Positions 43,841 to 53,072 are shown, counted from the stretch's first letter. The stretch: 64,000 nucleotides of DNA from Bacteroidales bacterium (GCA_016286385.1 JAEESO010000001.1:62001-126000), one strand, 5' to 3'. Translations and numbers: made by a program. Notes: generated by a model from the sequence alone, not told the origin.

Positions 43841-44883
43841 TGAAACGTAGATCATTTCTCAAGGGGGCGGCTCTGGCCGTTGCAGGGGCGGCGGCAGCGC
43901 CTGCGCTGCTTGGCTGTGAGCGGAGTTCCTCTCAGACGCCGGACCTAAGCATTTCCCATAAGTTCAATTATGGCCTGGCCGGCACTTTCAAAGTGCTGCA
44001 GTTCACTGATACCCACTACATTGCGGGGGACCCCAGGAGTGAAAGGGCCCTCAGGTGCGTTGAGGAAATGATTGCCGCGGAGAAGCCGGACCTTATCATC
44101 CATACCGGAGACATAGTCTTCGGCAGGCCGGACATAGAGAGCGCCCTGGAAATATTAAAACCATTGGCCGATAGCGGCATTCCGTGGGCCGTTGCCCTTG
44201 GAAACCACGATTCCCAGTTCGGGAGCACCCGTGAGGATATGTTTGCGGCCATCCGAAGCCTCCCGGGATGCGTGAACCTGCCCCCAAAAGACGGGGTCTA
44301 CGGATGCTCCAATGATGTAATAACCCTGGGACAGGACTGGGCTTTCTATCTCTTTGACTCTATGGACGCCGTGGTGTTGAAAGGGGAGGAGGAGATCCAC
44401 TGCTACGATTATATCCGCCACAGCCAGATCTCCTGGTACCGCGCCATGAGCGAGAAACTGGGCCATGTTCCGGCACTGGCGTTTTTCCATATTCCGCTCT
44501 GCGAGCTGAAGGAAGCCATAGATGCAGGCGTGAAGCCCATTGCCGGAACAAACGGGGAGCCCCCGTGCCCGTCGCGGCTGAATTCCGGCCTGTTTGCCCA
44601 GTTCCGTGAAATAGGAGACGTGAAGGCTATCGTCACCGGCCACGACCACGACTGCGACTACGTCCTGGACTACGGCCAGATCCATTTCATCTATGGCCGA
44701 TTCTCCGGCTCCGATACAATCTACAATCATCTGGGCATTGACGGATACATCCCTTCAGATACACATACGGCACCCGGGACGGTGTCCGGATGCCGTGTGT
44801 TCCAGTTCACTGAAGGAAATCCCGGTTTTCGCACCTGGGTGCGCCTGTGCGGCGGTTACGTCCAGCAGCAGTTAGATCTTTAA
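43840..44883 (+). CDS. Tat-exported metallophosphoesterase lipoprotein
   Basis: The start is the ATG at 43840 (347 residues), which gives a twin-arginine signal (KRRSFLKG) followed by a lipobox (LLGC, Cys26). The calcineurin-type dimetal motifs are complete: D57-x-H59 in FTDTHY, HTGD (Asp91), GNHD (Asn122, His123), FHIP and GHDHD. It resembles purple-acid-phosphatase-like enzymes of Bacteroidota. It would hydrolyse phosphate mono- or diesters outside the cytoplasm. It is coupled to two small unknown genes upstream and overlaps the convergent DUF5009 gene by 12 bp at the 3' ends. A link to the NAGPA loci upstream is tempting but unproven. Confidence 0.88.
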   Translation: MKRRSFLKGAALAVAGAAAAPALLGCERSSSQTPDLSISHKFNYGLAGTFKVLQFTDTHYIAGDPRSERALRCVEEMIAAEKPDLIIHTGDIVFGRPDIESALEILKPLADSGIPWAVALGNHDSQFGSTREDMFAAIRSLPGCVNLPPKDGVYGCSNDVITLGQDWAFYLFDSMDAVVLKGEEEIHCYDYIRHSQISWYRAMSEKLGHVPALAFFHIPLCELKEAIDAGVKPIAGTNGEPPCPSRLNSGLFAQFREIGDVKAIVTGHDHDCDYVLDYGQIHFIYGRFSGSDTIYNHLGIDGYIPSDTHTAPGTVSGCRVFQFTEGNPGFRTWVRLCGGYVQQQLDL

Positions 44884-46035
44884 TTTGATTCCGGCCTTTG
44901 TGAGCCCCCATGCGCAGGCAATGTATACGCAGGCCATGAGGGCGCATTTTGCTACCCCCACCCAGCCCGTGAGCCAGGGGGCGATGGTGGGATTGACGGC
45001 CACCCATAGCGCTATGAAGAGGTAGGGAATCATGTACACGGTAAGCGTTGCCGTTCCTGCGGGAGTGAGGGGCTTCCACCAAGCGGTCCATCCTTTGCGC
45101 TCAAGGAAGCGGAGAAGGGTGTAAAGCGCTACGGCAATGGCCATCACAAAGAGGCACCATGGCAGTGTTCCAAGGTTCTTGGATACTATCCAGCCCGTGC
45201 GGAAGGCCATCCCCAGAACAAGGAGAACCGCCGCTGCGGCGGCTCCAAGGCCGATTTTTTGGGCCGATGGACGCTCCGCGAGTTTCCAGTCGGCCAGCGT
45301 AAGCATCATTCCGCCAAGTCCCATTATAGCGCCGTAGCAGGGGCCAAGCTGGATAGCATCGGCAAGGTCTACAAGGATATTGTTTTCAATGAGGAGACTG
45401 CCGTCACGCATCGGAACGGACATAAGATTCACTACGCAGAGCATTGCCCAGATAATGGGGATCACCCACTGCCTTTCACGGCAGAGAAGGTAGGTGAGAG
45501 CGCAGAAAAGGTACATCCAGCCAATCTGCCCCAGGATTCCCCACCACAGGCCCTCGAATAGTTCTCCGTCCGGGGTGCGGTAGCAGATTGCCAGCCCTGC
45601 AAGGAGGATCCCTCCGGAGAGTTTCAGCCATTTTGCAGGCTTGAAGTCCTTGCGGTACTGATTCCAGGTAAGGAAGAATCCAACCACCATCAGGAGCACC
45701 CACAGGGTGCGGTTTCCGGTCATCTCACGGGATTCCTGGTTGCATATGAACGCGCCCATGACAAGGAGGGCGAAGGTGCGGCTTAGAATGTGGCCCAGTG
45801 TACTTTCCGTGCTGTATCCCTTTTCCCGGCGGCGCTCCAAGGCGTAGGGGATGGACATTCCCATGGCAAATAGGAACATAGGGAAAACTATGTCGGAAAG
45901 ACCCATTCCGTCTTCCAGGGTGGCGTAATGCTCCAGCCAGTGGGGGACGTTGAAAACTTTCCAGAATTCGTTCACAAATACCATCAGGGTCATTGTGAGG
46001 CCTCTGAAAATGTCAATAGCTAAATTACGTTTCAT
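44872..46035 (-). CDS. DUF5009/HGSNAT-like membrane acyltransferase-type protein
   Basis: The protein has 387 residues and about 10-11 membrane segments. The N-terminus AIDIFRGLTMTLMVFVNE is the signature of the heparan-alpha-glucosaminide N-acetyltransferase/DUF5009 group, with FLFAMGMSIPYAL following. Related proteins transfer acetyl groups to sugars across a membrane. The gene overlaps the FAD oxidoreductase gene by 4 bp (ATGA) and ends tail-to-tail with the metallophosphoesterase. It may acetylate an amino sugar in the periplasm; this is inference from the family only. Confidence 0.78.
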   Translation of the reverse strand: MKRNLAIDIFRGLTMTLMVFVNEFWKVFNVPHWLEHYATLEDGMGLSDIVFPMFLFAMGMSIPYALERRREKGYSTESTLGHILSRTFALLVMGAFICNQESREMTGNRTLWVLLMVVGFFLTWNQYRKDFKPAKWLKLSGGILLAGLAICYRTPDGELFEGLWWGILGQIGWMYLFCALTYLLCRERQWVIPIIWAMLCVVNLMSVPMRDGSLLIENNILVDLADAIQLGPCYGAIMGLGGMMLTLADWKLAERPSAQKIGLGAAAAAVLLVLGMAFRTGWIVSKNLGTLPWCLFVMAIAVALYTLLRFLERKGWTAWWKPLTPAGTATLTVYMIPYLFIALWVAVNPTIAPWLTGWVGVAKCALMACVYIACAWGLTKAGIKLKI

Positions 46036-47480
46036 TGTTCAGGTGTATTTACCCAGGTTTCATTTGCCCAGCCAACGGTGCGGCCGGTGCCCTTGACTTC
46101 TCCTTTTATGCCTTTCTCCTGAAGTTCCCGGAACCCAGGATCCGTGGGCTTAAGGTCCAGGAACGGAAGGAGGTAGCAGCCGTGGTCCAGAAGCACCTCC
46201 TGGACTTCCCGGGCCGATACTTCGGAGGTGTGCCTCCCGGATTTAACCGCTATTGCGGCCAGGGCCCCTGCGGCCTGTCCAAGGCCGGTCACAACGGGCT
46301 GGAGGCGGGTTGCTCCGTTCATCTCCCAGGTGACGGAGATGTTTTTATCGGCCATGAGAAAATCATCCACCTCTACGGGAACAACAACGCCCAGCGGCAC
46401 GCTGAAGGAAGGGATTTGCCCATACCAAAGATGGGAGAGTTCCTCCCGGCGTGGATTCTGATTATGGTGGTGGTCTACGGGGTAGTCCCCAACGGCAATG
46501 GCGCGGGTGTATAGGTCAAAGTCGTAGGGCCTTTTTGCCGCATCCAGGGTCATTGTGTCACGCCCTGCAAAGCGGCGGGATTCCCTGTAATACGGGTAGA
46601 AGGGGAAGCCGTCCTCAGTAGGGAAAACGTCGTGGGCAATGCCGATATTCCGGTATCCAAGCTCCGTCTGGATGTAGTAGACGTATCCCAAAGTGCGGTT
46701 TTTGGCCTGCCTGTAAACCTCCTCACGTGGCATATTGAGGTAATCCAGGTAAATGTCGTTTCCGCTCTGAGGCCAGTTGAGCATTATATGGCCGTCCGGA
46801 AGGGCGCCGTAGGAGAGCATCATCTCCGGGGACCATGTGCTACAGCATTCCCGGTAGAGTTCAGGGTTGTAGTCTTGAGGTTCTTCTATGGTTACATCAT
46901 GGTCATACTGCTTTACAATGGCAACGTATGTCATATCCTGAAGGGTTACGCGGTCCTGAAGCTCCTCTGCGCCCACTTCAAGGGCGATGTCTCCAAGTTC
47001 GGTTCCGTCTATGAGGATACGGGCCTTTACGTGGGAGCCGTCACTGAGGGTGAGGCGCCAGTGGTCTTTGATTCGGGAGATGCCCGGTCGGGGCCGGGCA
47101 TGACGTATTTCCACGCCGGCTTGAAGGGCCATATTGGCTAAGATATCGGCCCCTATGGCAGGATTGAAAAGGATGTTTGATACCCAGCCGGATTTAAGGG
47201 CTTCATACCCGCCATAGCGTACCGCCAGTGAGTCCGTGAATTCTCCGAAGATGCCGCCGCGGAGGCGGTAGTTGCCGTCTATGGCGCTCACTCCGGCGCT
47301 TGTGAGCATGCCGCCAAGCCATGGACTCTCCTCAATAACAAGCACGCAGGCGCCGTCACGCGCCGCCTCGATGGCTGCAGCTGTGCCTCCCGTGCCGCCA
47401 CCCACAACCACCACGTCATACATTGGTGTGCAGGCTACCATGAGGGTAAGTAGTGCCGTGGAGATAAGTCTTTGATACAT
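46032..47480 (-). CDS. FAD-dependent oxidoreductase, exported lipoprotein
   Basis: The protein has 482 residues. A lipoprotein-type signal ends at Cys17 (LMVAC), and the dinucleotide-binding motif DVVVVGGGTGGTAAAIEAAR follows directly. The remaining FAD_oxidored landmarks are WLGGMLTSAGVSAIDG, RGGIFGEF and ILIDGTELGDIALEVGAE. The family oxidises sugars or related polyols; the electron acceptor is unknown. It lies between the sugar porter (67-bp gap) and the DUF5009 gene (4-bp overlap). An exported flavoprotein is unusual and would need a folded, flavin-loaded export route or periplasmic flavin loading; the signal is not clearly of Tat type. Confidence 0.78.
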   Translation of the reverse strand: MYQRLISTALLTLMVACTPMYDVVVVGGGTGGTAAAIEAARDGACVLVIEESPWLGGMLTSAGVSAIDGNYRLRGGIFGEFTDSLAVRYGGYEALKSGWVSNILFNPAIGADILANMALQAGVEIRHARPRPGISRIKDHWRLTLSDGSHVKARILIDGTELGDIALEVGAEELQDRVTLQDMTYVAIVKQYDHDVTIEEPQDYNPELYRECCSTWSPEMMLSYGALPDGHIMLNWPQSGNDIYLDYLNMPREEVYRQAKNRTLGYVYYIQTELGYRNIGIAHDVFPTEDGFPFYPYYRESRRFAGRDTMTLDAAKRPYDFDLYTRAIAVGDYPVDHHHNQNPRREELSHLWYGQIPSFSVPLGVVVPVEVDDFLMADKNISVTWEMNGATRLQPVVTGLGQAAGALAAIAVKSGRHTSEVSAREVQEVLLDHGCYLLPFLDLKPTDPGFRELQEKGIKGEVKGTGRTVGWANETWVNTPEQ

Positions 47481-47547
47481 AAGTCTTTATGCAAATACGT
47501 CTGCCGTAAAATAACTAGACGTTTTTACGTAATTCTCTGGTAGTAAG

Positions 47548-48819
47548 TTATTTTCCTCCACGGCCAATCCGACTCCAATACTCCTCAATCTCTTCCAGGG
47601 TCTTTCCTGTGGTGTTAGGTACATGTTTGTACATGATCCAGAGGTAGGGCAGGCACATGAACGCAAAGAGGAAGAAGGTGCCGGCGGGAGTGAGGGTTTC
47701 CAGCATCCAGGGGGTGAGCTGGCCAATCAGGTAGGTGCCTATCCAGAGCGCAAATCCGGCTATGGACATGGCAAGACCGCGGACCCGGTTGGGGTACATC
47801 TCACTGAGGAGCACAAACACCACCGCGCTGATGGAAATGGCCGTGCAGAACACGTACAGCAGGAAGAAGGTGAGCATAAACCAGGTGGGAAGGCTTGTTG
47901 AGGGCAGGAAATAAAGGCCGATCATCAGAAGGCAGAAGATCATTCCGCCAACGCCCCACCATACAAGCTGCTTGCGGCCAACCTTGTCTATTATTGCCAG
48001 AGCGATAACTGTTGTGAGCATATTCACAACTCCCACAAGGACCGTGGAGAAGAGGGGATCCTCAAAGCCGGCATCGGCAAAGATCTTGGGGCCGTAATAG
48101 AGAACGGCGTTGACGCCCATGAACTGGCCCAGGATGGCAATTGCAGAACCTATGAGGACGGCTTTCAGTATGCCGGGTTCACGAAGGGCCTTCCATTCCT
48201 CGCTCTTGTCCTCCCTCTGTCCACGGACCGCCAGCCAGCGCGGGCTTTCCGGGATGAAGAAGATAAGCACCAGGAACAGGATGTCAGGAATAGCCTCAGC
48301 GCCAAGCATCGGCCTCCAATAATCGGGCATGGAAGTGCCCTTGAGGATGAGGTAGTTGGCAAGGTATGCCAGCAGAAAGCCTATGGTGATGAAGAGTTGG
48401 TACAGGCTCACCATGGTGCCGCGGACTTCTGCGGGGGAGACCTCCGATATATACACCGGCGACACTATCGACACAATGCCGATCCCGAATCCTCCCACGA
48501 TGCGGAAGATCACAAGCTGCGTGAAATCCTGGCTCACGGCGCATCCTATTGCGGAAATGGAGAAAAGGAGGGCCGATATGAGCATGGTCTTCTTCCTCCC
48601 CAGGAAGTCCGACATCATTCCGGCGATGAGTACGCCAAGGATGGAGCCTATTAGGGCACACCCCACATACCAGCCTTCGCCGCCGGTGGTGAGGCCGAAC
48701 TGCATCTTCACAACCTCTGTTGTGCCGGAGATGACAGCGGTGTCATAACCAAACAGAATGCCTCCAAGAGCCGCTACGATGGCAATGAAGACAGTGCGTG
48801 AACTGACTTTGGTTTTCAT
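47548..48819 (-). CDS. MFS sugar porter (XylE/GalP type)
   Basis: The protein has 423 residues, somewhat short for the family. It shows the sugar-porter signatures GGILFGYDTAVISGT, DFLGRKKTML, YISEVSPAEVRGTMVSLYQL and PESPRWL. GQFMGVNAVLYYGPKIF corresponds to the QQ(x)2GxNxxxYY motif with the first Gln changed to Gly. The central cytoplasmic loop is shortened. It imports a monosaccharide by proton symport in the inner membrane. The start lies 9 bp after the ettA stop, with no obvious promoter in the gap, so it is probably co-transcribed with ettA. Confidence 0.88.
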   Translation of the reverse strand: MKTKVSSRTVFIAIVAALGGILFGYDTAVISGTTEVVKMQFGLTTGGEGWYVGCALIGSILGVLIAGMMSDFLGRKKTMLISALLFSISAIGCAVSQDFTQLVIFRIVGGFGIGIVSIVSPVYISEVSPAEVRGTMVSLYQLFITIGFLLAYLANYLILKGTSMPDYWRPMLGAEAIPDILFLVLIFFIPESPRWLAVRGQREDKSEEWKALREPGILKAVLIGSAIAILGQFMGVNAVLYYGPKIFADAGFEDPLFSTVLVGVVNMLTTVIALAIIDKVGRKQLVWWGVGGMIFCLLMIGLYFLPSTSLPTWFMLTFFLLYVFCTAISISAVVFVLLSEMYPNRVRGLAMSIAGFALWIGTYLIGQLTPWMLETLTPAGTFFLFAFMCLPYLWIMYKHVPNTTGKTLEEIEEYWSRIGRGGK

Positions 48820-48828
48820 AGTAGTAGT

Positions 48829-50508
48829 TTATTCCATTAATTTTTTGTACTTGAAGCGTTTTGGAGCGGCGTCCGGGCCAAGGCGCATCTTGCGGTTTTC
48901 CTCGTATTCCTGATAGTTACCCTCAAAGAACACCACATTGCCGTCTCCTTCATATGCCAGGATATGGGTGGCAATGCGGTCCAGGAACCAGCGGTCGTGG
49001 CTCACTACAACGGCGCAGCCCGCAAAGTTCTCCAGGCCGTCCTCCAGGGCGCGGATGGTGTTCACGTCTACGTCGTTGGTTGGTTCGTCCAGAAGGAGCA
49101 CGTTGCCTTCATCCTTGAGGGTGAGGGCAAGGTGGAGGCGGTTTCTTTCACCGCCGGAGAGCACGCCGCACTTTTTCTCTTGGTCGGCGCCTGAGAAATT
49201 GAAGCGGGATACCCAGGCACGGGCGTTTACGTCACGGCCGCCCATGCGCACCCATTCGGAGTTGCCGGCAATGGTTTCATACACGGTTTTGTCGGGGTCA
49301 ATTGAGCGGTGCTGCTGGTCCACGTAGGATATCTTTACGGTGTCTCCAATCTCAATTGTGCCGCTGTCTGGCTTTTCAAGGCCCATTATGAGGCGGAAGA
49401 GCGTGGTTTTACCTGCACCGTTAGGGCCGATAACACCCACAATACCTGCCGGAGGGAGTTCAAAGCTCAGGTGCTCGAAGAGGACTTTGTCTCCGTAGGA
49501 CTTGGAAACGTCCGTGAATTGTATGACCTTATTCCCAAGGTGCGGGCCGTTGGGAATATAGATTTCAAGGTTGTCTTCCTTCTGTTTAGTATCGGCCGAT
49601 GCCATCTTCTCATAAGCTCCCAGACGGGCCTTCTGCTTTGCCTGACGGGCCTTGGGGGCCATGCGCACCCATTCCAGTTCCCGCTCCAGGGTTTTACGGC
49701 GCTTGCTTTCCGCCTTCTCTTCCTGGGCCAGGCGCTTTGTTTTCTGGTCCAGCCAGGAGGAATAGTTGCCCTTCCAGGGAATGCCTTCTCCGCGGTCCAG
49801 TTCCAGGATCCAGCCGGCTACGTTGTCCAGGAAGTAGCGGTCGTGGGTGACGGCAATCACCGTGCCTTTGTACTGCTGGAGGTGGGCTTCCAGCCACTGG
49901 ATGGATTCCGTGTCCAGGTGGTTGGTTGGCTCGTCCAGAAGGAGTACGTCCGGCTCCTGCAGGAGTAATCGGCACAAAGCCACACGGCGGCGTTCACCAC
50001 CGGAGAGTTCCTTTATCTTCTGGTTTGGCGGCGGGCACTGGAGGGCGTCCATGGCACGCTCCAGCTTGGAATCAATCTCCCATCCGCCCACGGCGTCTAT
50101 CTTCTCAGTGAGCTCCGCCTGCTGGTCAAAGAGGGCGTACATCACTGTGTCGTCTATCATGTCTCCCAGATGACGGCACACCTCGTTATAGCGGGTGATG
50201 AGGTTCATGACATCGGCCACGCCTTCCTCTACAACTTCCAGAACTGTCTTTTCCGGGTCCATCTGCGGCTCCTGCTCCAGGTAGCCAACGGTGTATCCAG
50301 GGGCCCATACAACCTCTCCCTTGTAGGATTTCTCCACTCCTGCGATGATCTTGAGGAGGGTGGACTTACCAGACCCGTTAAGGCCGATGATACCTATCTT
50401 GGCACCATAGAAAAAACCAAGGTAGATGTCCTTCAGGATGACTTTGTTATTGTGGGGAAGCACCTTGCTCACCCGGTTCATTGAGAAGATAATCTTTTCG
50501 TCGGCCAT
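48829..50508 (-). CDS. ettA: Energy-dependent translational throttle protein EttA (ABC-F)
   Basis: The protein has 559 residues with two ABC domains and no membrane segment. Domain 1: Walker A GLNGSGKST (about 43-51), signature LSGGERRRVALCRLL, Walker B LLLDEPTNHLD. Domain 2: GPNGAGKTT, LSGGERNRLHLAL, LLLDEPTNDVD. A charged P-site tRNA-interacting linker (about 240-320) joins them, and the length is that of EttA. EttA binds the ribosomal E site and gates the first elongation step according to ATP/ADP. The 454-bp region upstream holds the left inverted-repeat element. Confidence 0.93.
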   Translation of the reverse strand: MADEKIIFSMNRVSKVLPHNNKVILKDIYLGFFYGAKIGIIGLNGSGKSTLLKIIAGVEKSYKGEVVWAPGYTVGYLEQEPQMDPEKTVLEVVEEGVADVMNLITRYNEVCRHLGDMIDDTVMYALFDQQAELTEKIDAVGGWEIDSKLERAMDALQCPPPNQKIKELSGGERRRVALCRLLLQEPDVLLLDEPTNHLDTESIQWLEAHLQQYKGTVIAVTHDRYFLDNVAGWILELDRGEGIPWKGNYSSWLDQKTKRLAQEEKAESKRRKTLERELEWVRMAPKARQAKQKARLGAYEKMASADTKQKEDNLEIYIPNGPHLGNKVIQFTDVSKSYGDKVLFEHLSFELPPAGIVGVIGPNGAGKTTLFRLIMGLEKPDSGTIEIGDTVKISYVDQQHRSIDPDKTVYETIAGNSEWVRMGGRDVNARAWVSRFNFSGADQEKKCGVLSGGERNRLHLALTLKDEGNVLLLDEPTNDVDVNTIRALEDGLENFAGCAVVVSHDRWFLDRIATHILAYEGDGNVVFFEGNYQEYEENRKMRLGPDAAPKRFKYKKLME

Positions 50509-50570
50509 AGGTCTTAGTGTAATTATGCGTAAATATACAAAATAATCCCCAATTATCCTCCACCCCTATT

Positions 50571-50962
50571 GTAATGCCGATGCGGTGGATCTCTTTTAGT
50601 TGATTATCAGCCGTTTACACGGTCCTTTGGGATTGCCGGTAATCCCAAATACCTTCATAACCGCCTGAGAACCAATCGGTTACCCTCCACCAAATTATGA
50701 TGCCGCGGGCGGCTACAGGTTTGGACACCAATGCTTCCTCTCCGCTTGTGGCGGGCAACGAAGCGCGCAAAAAACGCCAAAAACGTGTAATTCGTTGACC
50801 AAATGGGCAATGAAACGCACAAAAACGGCCCAAAACGTGTGAATCATTGCCCAGGAACCGGTAGGAGGTGCCACTTTGTGGGGTGACCTGCGACGTTTTG
50901 GGGTGCGATGTGCGACACTTTGGGTTGTGACCTGCGACAGTCGGGGCCATCACCTGCGACAC
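50571..50962. repeat. Left arm of a long modular inverted repeat (modules A, B, C)
   Basis: The 454-bp gap between ettA and mazG holds three modules. Module A (50571-50703) matches 54481-54613 in reverse orientation over 133 bp at roughly 87% by hand alignment. Module B (50710-50852) matches 54150-54292, also reversed, both 143 bp long. Module C (about 50880-50960) carries three exact ACCTGCGAC words and one variant, and matches 53899-53993 reversed. From the mazG stop outward the order is C-B-A, the same as after the small ORF ending at 53895. No ORF of note lies in it. The ettA promoter must lie at its outer edge; an AT-rich candidate is at about 50528-50545. Confidence 0.85.
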
Positions 50963-51754
50963 CTACAGCCCCTGGGCCTTGGCTTCGTCCCAGATGGCGT
51001 CCATCTGTGCCAGGGTGAGGTCACGGAATGAAAGTCCTTTGCGGAGAGTCTGCTCTTCAAGATAGGTGAAGCGGCGGCGGAATTTCTCAGAGCTGCGGCT
51101 GAGGGCTGTTTCTGGGTCTACGCCATAGAGCCTTGCGGCATTGATGACGGCAAAAAGAAGGTCCCCGAACTCCATTTCAAGCTGCTCCTGGGATGCACCG
51201 GCGGCGGCATCCGAGACTTCCGCGCACTCTTCCTTCACTTTGTCCCATACGTCCTCCTTCTTTTCCCAGTCAAAGCCACAGCCGCGGGCCTTTTCCTGCA
51301 TGGAGAGAGCCTTCAGCATGGCTGGCATTGCTTTGGGGATGCCGGCCATGACGCGCTTGTTGCCGCCCTTTTCCTTGGCTTTCACAAGCTCCCAGGTATC
51401 GGCAATCTCCTTGGCCGATGTCTCTTTCCCGGCCTCCGGGCCAAAGACGTGGGGATGGCGGAAGACCATTTTGTCGCATACCTTATTGATGCTGTCGGCA
51501 ATGTCAAAGGCGCCTTCTTCCTGGCCGATACGCGCGTAGAACACCATATGATAAAGGAGGTCTCCAATCTCCTTGGCCGTGCCGGGGCGGTCTCCCTCAA
51601 GGATGGTTTCGCTCAGTTCGTACACTTCTTCCTCTGTGAGACGGCGGATTGAGTCGAAGGTCTGTTCCGCGTTCCACGGGCACTTTTCACGGAGGGTGTC
51701 CATTATGTCCAATAATCGGCCAAAAGCCTCAACTTTTTCTTGTCTTGAATGCAT
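50963..51754 (-). CDS. mazG: Nucleoside triphosphate pyrophosphohydrolase MazG
   Basis: I use the ATG at 51752-51754 (263 residues), since the protein then begins with the usual MHSRQEKVEAFGRLLDIM. It has two tandem MazG domains. The first holds CPWNAEQT, EEVYELSETI and EIGDLLYHMVFYA; the second holds EECAEVSDA and EFGDLLFAVINAAR. These acidic ExxE/ExxD sets bind Mg and NTP. The enzyme cleaves NTPs to NMP and PPi, clearing aberrant nucleotides. Its stop codon directly abuts the repeat module C. It is divergent from the CoA-transferase gene across a 55-bp shared promoter region. Confidence 0.92.
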   Translation of the reverse strand: MHSRQEKVEAFGRLLDIMDTLREKCPWNAEQTFDSIRRLTEEEVYELSETILEGDRPGTAKEIGDLLYHMVFYARIGQEEGAFDIADSINKVCDKMVFRHPHVFGPEAGKETSAKEIADTWELVKAKEKGGNKRVMAGIPKAMPAMLKALSMQEKARGCGFDWEKKEDVWDKVKEECAEVSDAAAGASQEQLEMEFGDLLFAVINAARLYGVDPETALSRSSEKFRRRFTYLEEQTLRKGLSFRDLTLAQMDAIWDEAKAQGL

Positions 51755-51773
51755 TTTCAATCTTTTTGCTATG

Positions 51774-51802
51774 CAAATATACGACAATTTATGCTATCTT
51801 TG
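51774..51802. promoter_or_regulatory. Divergent promoter pair for mazG and the CoA-transferase operon
   Basis: A minus-strand -7 box TATATTTG lies at 51774-51781 (toward mazG) and a plus-strand TATCTTTG at 51795-51802 (toward 51810). Clear -33 boxes at 19-20 bp are not seen. The plus-strand box ends 7 bases before the ATG at 51810, so that transcript would be nearly leaderless. Confidence 0.5.
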
Positions 51803-51809
51803 TTTTCTC

Positions 51810-53072
51810 ATGCCTAATCTCCACTTCATAGAGGCTCAGGAGGCCGTCAAGGCCGTGAGGAGCGGTGACCACATTCACCTCTCCAGCATCGCCAGCGTGC
51901 CCCATGTCCTTGTGGAGGCACTCTGTAAGCGCACTGACGTGGAGGATCTCCATTTCCACCATTTCCATACTGAAGGTCCGGCTCCATATGCGGCGGGCGG
52001 CGCTTTCTTTGACCAGGGCTTCTTTGTGGGGCCAAATGTCCGTGAAAATGTGGGAGCGGGGCTGGCCGATTACATCCCCGTGAACCTCTTCGAGACCCAG
52101 GCCATGTACCGTAATGGGGCGCTTCCATGTGACGTTGCTATGGTGCAGGTGTCTGAGCCTGAGGACGGGATGGTGTCCCTGGGCACATCCGTTGACTGCT
52201 CCGTGGCGGCGCTGGAAGTGGCCCGTGAGCGTATCGGCGTAGTGAATCCCAACGTTCCATTTGCCGGGGGAAACCTTATCCCTGTAGAGCGTTTTACTGC
52301 GTTGGTCCGCGATAATCGGCCCCTCATTACAAAAACGTACGCCGAACCATCGGCCACGGACCTTGAGATTGGGCGTCACTGTGCGGAACTTATCCCTGAC
52401 GGGGCTTGCCTTCAGATGGGCATAGGAGCTATGCCAAACGCCATCTGCGCTTGCCTTGGCTCCCATAAGCACCTTGGCCTTCATACGGAGATGTTCTCCG
52501 ACGGAGCCCTAAGGCTCATCCGCAGCGGTGTCATTGACGGTGCCGCCAAGGCCATAGATACCGGCAAGGTGGTAGCATCATTCCTCCTCGGTTCTGAGGA
52601 TGTGTACCGCTTCACGGACCACAATCCGGCTGTGCTGATGAAGGACATCGCCTACACCAATGACCCCCGTACCATTGCCCGGAATCCCGGTATGGTATCC
52701 ATAAATTCGGCCATAGAGATAGACCTCACGGGGCAGGTTTGTGCCGATTCTATAGGCACCCGCATCTATTCCGGCACCGGTGGGCAGCTGGATTTTGTGC
52801 GCGGCGCCAAGTACTCCAAGGGCGGCAAGGCCATCATTGCAATGGCATCCCGCACCTTAAAAGGGGTGTCCAAAATTGTGCCTGTCCTCAGGCCCGGTGC
52901 CGGGGTTGTAACCCCCAGGGCCGATATCCAGTGGGTGGTTACGGAATGGGGCGCCGTGAATCTTTACGGGAAATCGCTTCAGGAGAGGGCCAAGCTGCTC
53001 ATCTCTGTTGCGCACCCCTCTGACCGTGAAGCCCTTGAAAAAGCAATGTTTGAAAGATTCCACAGATTATGA
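51810..53072 (+). CDS. Acetyl-CoA hydrolase/transferase-family protein
   Basis: The start is the ATG at 51810 (420 residues); longer frames run through the mazG promoter and coding region. Family landmarks are GIGAMPNAI, HLGLHTEMFSDGALRL (whose Glu fits the residue that forms the glutamyl-CoA intermediate in 4-hydroxybutyrate CoA-transferase-like enzymes) and GTGGQLDFVRGA. The C-terminal VTEWGAVNLYGKS is also conserved. It transfers CoA between short-chain acids such as acetate, butyrate or 4-hydroxybutyrate, or hydrolyses acetyl-CoA. It overlaps the FNT-like gene by 4 bp (ATGA), suggesting coupling of acid formation with acid transport. Confidence 0.88.
   Translation: MPNLHFIEAQEAVKAVRSGDHIHLSSIASVPHVLVEALCKRTDVEDLHFHHFHTEGPAPYAAGGAFFDQGFFVGPNVRENVGAGLADYIPVNLFETQAMYRNGALPCDVAMVQVSEPEDGMVSLGTSVDCSVAALEVARERIGVVNPNVPFAGGNLIPVERFTALVRDNRPLITKTYAEPSATDLEIGRHCAELIPDGACLQMGIGAMPNAICACLGSHKHLGLHTEMFSDGALRLIRSGVIDGAAKAIDTGKVVASFLLGSEDVYRFTDHNPAVLMKDIAYTNDPRTIARNPGMVSINSAIEIDLTGQVCADSIGTRIYSGTGGQLDFVRGAKYSKGGKAIIAMASRTLKGVSKIVPVLRPGAGVVTPRADIQWVVTEWGAVNLYGKSLQERAKLLISVAHPSDREALEKAMFERFHRL

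Noticed and set aside
47481..47547. Three ACGT words in the gap before the FAD oxidoreductase as operator or terminator
   Set aside because: ACGT is itself a palindrome and short; no stable stem with a T-run and no second copy elsewhere was seen.
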